Source of the DNA: Mycobacterium syngnathidarum
GTDB lineage: Bacteria; Actinomycetota; Actinomycetes; Mycobacteriales; Mycobacteriaceae
DNA: 64,000 bases
Direction: 5' to 3'
NCBI RefSeq assembly: GCF_001942625.1
Contig: NZ_MLCL01000002.1
Coordinates: 1-64,000 of the forward strand
In this document: positions 63,325-64,000 of the stretch, piece after piece
Layout of the letters: every line of letters starts with the position of its first letter
Position numbering within the stretch: the first letter of the stretch is position 1
Notes under the pieces: generated by a model
Database searches by the model: none
The model's input: only the letters and a program-made list of their open reading frames with translations
Told to the model about the DNA's origin: nothing
Position numbers and translations under genes: made by a program

Positions 63325-63614
63325 CCCGCCTGTTAGCGACAATCGAGCGACAATCGCCTCACTGGCAACACCTGCGCCGCCCGACGCATTGTCGCTGGTC
63401 ACTTTCAGCTGTCCAGTACCGTGGGTCACATCAGCCTCAGTGGTTCAGTGCCCACTTACCAGCGACTCTGTCGCGCGTAGGTGGGCAGCCTGAAATCTGT
63501 TGCACACGCGACTGATTGGGCCTGAGTGACGCATGTATCGATCGTGCCTGCGACGGAAGTTGTCGATGCGACCTATGTGGCGACTGTCGCTGAGTTGTCG
63601 CTCGTAGGCGGGCA
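63325..63614. repeat. Four copies of an 18-19-base element in the ipdF-kstR2 intergenic region
   Basis: The copies are TGCCCGCCTGTTAGCGACA (63325-63343), TGCCCACTTACCAGCGAC (63449-63466), and, inverted, GTCGCGCGTAGGTGGGCA (63470-63487) and TGTCGCTCGTAGGCGGGCA (63596-63614). The second and third face each other. The outer pair agree at 16 of 19 positions with only the central three bases differing. No gene is credible in 63285-63770. Confidence 0.6.
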
Positions 63615-63770
63615 CTTCGGCACCCGGCCGCGAAGCCGGTGCCATTGAGGCGGGTGTGACTCTTGTGCTCGAGCCCAAGTTGCGTGCAAGCGAAGCCGGG
63701 CTCCCTCTGATGGCGGCCGGGGCGGCAACCGTCGTTCTCATCGCGGCCGCATCGAGCCCGAACGTGACCT

Positions 63771-63784
63771 AGCAAGCGCTTGGT
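63771..63784. promoter_or_regulatory. KstR2 operator (kstR2 autoregulation)
   Basis: AGCAAGCGCTTGGT matches ANCAAGNNCTTGNT and lies 15 bases before the kstR2 start. Confidence 0.88.
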
Positions 63785-63799
63785 TGCTATGCTGTGTCG

Positions 63800-64000
63800 A
63801 TGGAGCCGGAGACCGCCGCCCAGCCGGCAAGCAGACGCGACGAGCTTCTCGATCTTGCCGCGAGGATGTTTGCCGAACGCGGCCTGAAGGCGACGACGGT
63901 CCGCGACATCGCCGACTCTGCTGGAATCCTCTCGGGCAGCCTGTACCACCACTTCAAGTCCAAAGAGCAGATGGTCGAGGAAGTGCTCAAGGACTTCCTG
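63800..64000 (+). CDS. kstR2: HIP-catabolism repressor KstR2 (TetR), truncated by window end
   Basis: Only the first 67 residues are in the window: SRRDELLDLAARMFAERGLKATTVRDIADSAGILSGSLYHHFKSKEQMVEEVL, the N-terminal HTH of KstR2. ATG 63800 is preferred; a GTG two codons earlier is possible. KstR2 represses the lower steroid genes and is released by HIP-CoA. The self-operator just upstream fits. Confidence 0.88.
   Translation, partial: MEPETAAQPASRRDELLDLAARMFAERGLKATTVRDIADSAGILSGSLYHHFKSKEQMVEEVLKDFL

Overview
The window is high-GC actinobacterial DNA. It looks like a fast-growing, non-tuberculous mycobacterium (Mycolicibacterium type). The reasons are a complete YrbE/MceA-F operon, the KstR and KstR2 cholesterol loci in the gene order known from M. 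tuberculosis Rv3559c-Rv3575c (here inverted), mycofactocin-type SDRs, pervasive 1-4 base stop/start overlaps and GTG starts. Names come from reading translated motifs and synteny; no database search was possible.

Left edge (1-1046): the start of an IS481-like transposase and a broken S9 peptidase fragment mark a recombined boundary. Region 1099-22456: 21 same-strand genes, almost all overlapping, read as one giant operon. It encodes a His-rich membrane protein, a GNAT, an NAD-dependent reductase/epimerase, a fatty-acid desaturase, a diaminobutyrate aminotransferase and diaminobutyrate decarboxylase pair (predicted to make 1,3-diaminopropane), an acyl-homoserine-lactone-synthase-like acyltransferase, an SRPBCC protein, a lipoprotein, an ABC-2 exporter, an acyl carrier protein, a fatty-acyl-AMP ligase, two YrbE permeases and six Mce proteins. 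A Zur-type palindrome lies 37 bases upstream of the first gene. It shares ATTTTCAATAAAT with the palindrome in the cobW-znuABC divergent promoter at 25344. I infer a zinc-starvation-induced system that makes, exports and possibly re-imports an N-acylated diamine lipid (a lipidic zincophore or a membrane-remodelling lipid). I know of no described system like it.

Zinc island (22417-28047): a third, perfect Zur-type palindrome sits just before an overlooked 58-residue ORF. Next come pxpA, bluB, a COG0523 (CobW-like) GTPase and znuABC.

Steroid block 1 (28059-39445): lacI, otsB, kstR, fadE34, a TetR/SRPBCC pair, a secreted protein, kshB and hsaADCB, with KstR sites in the divergent promoters. Accessory block (39618-55467): a GjpA-like envelope protein behind two IdeR-like boxes; a TetR regulon with an SDR and a ferredoxin-P450 pair; an ALDH-CMD-SDR-SDR operon opposite a second TetR; a monoacylglycerol lipase; VapBC; and a LysR-linked ketone-body operon (transporter, hydroxybutyrate dehydrogenase, acetoacetyl-CoA synthetase).

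Steroid block 2 (55527-64000): aspB, fadE33, fadE32, fadE31 and fadD3 run leftward and fadE30 and ipdF rightward from a KstR2 site. After an intergenic region with a dispersed repeat, kstR2 begins and is cut by the window edge. These genes degrade the last two steroid rings (HIP).
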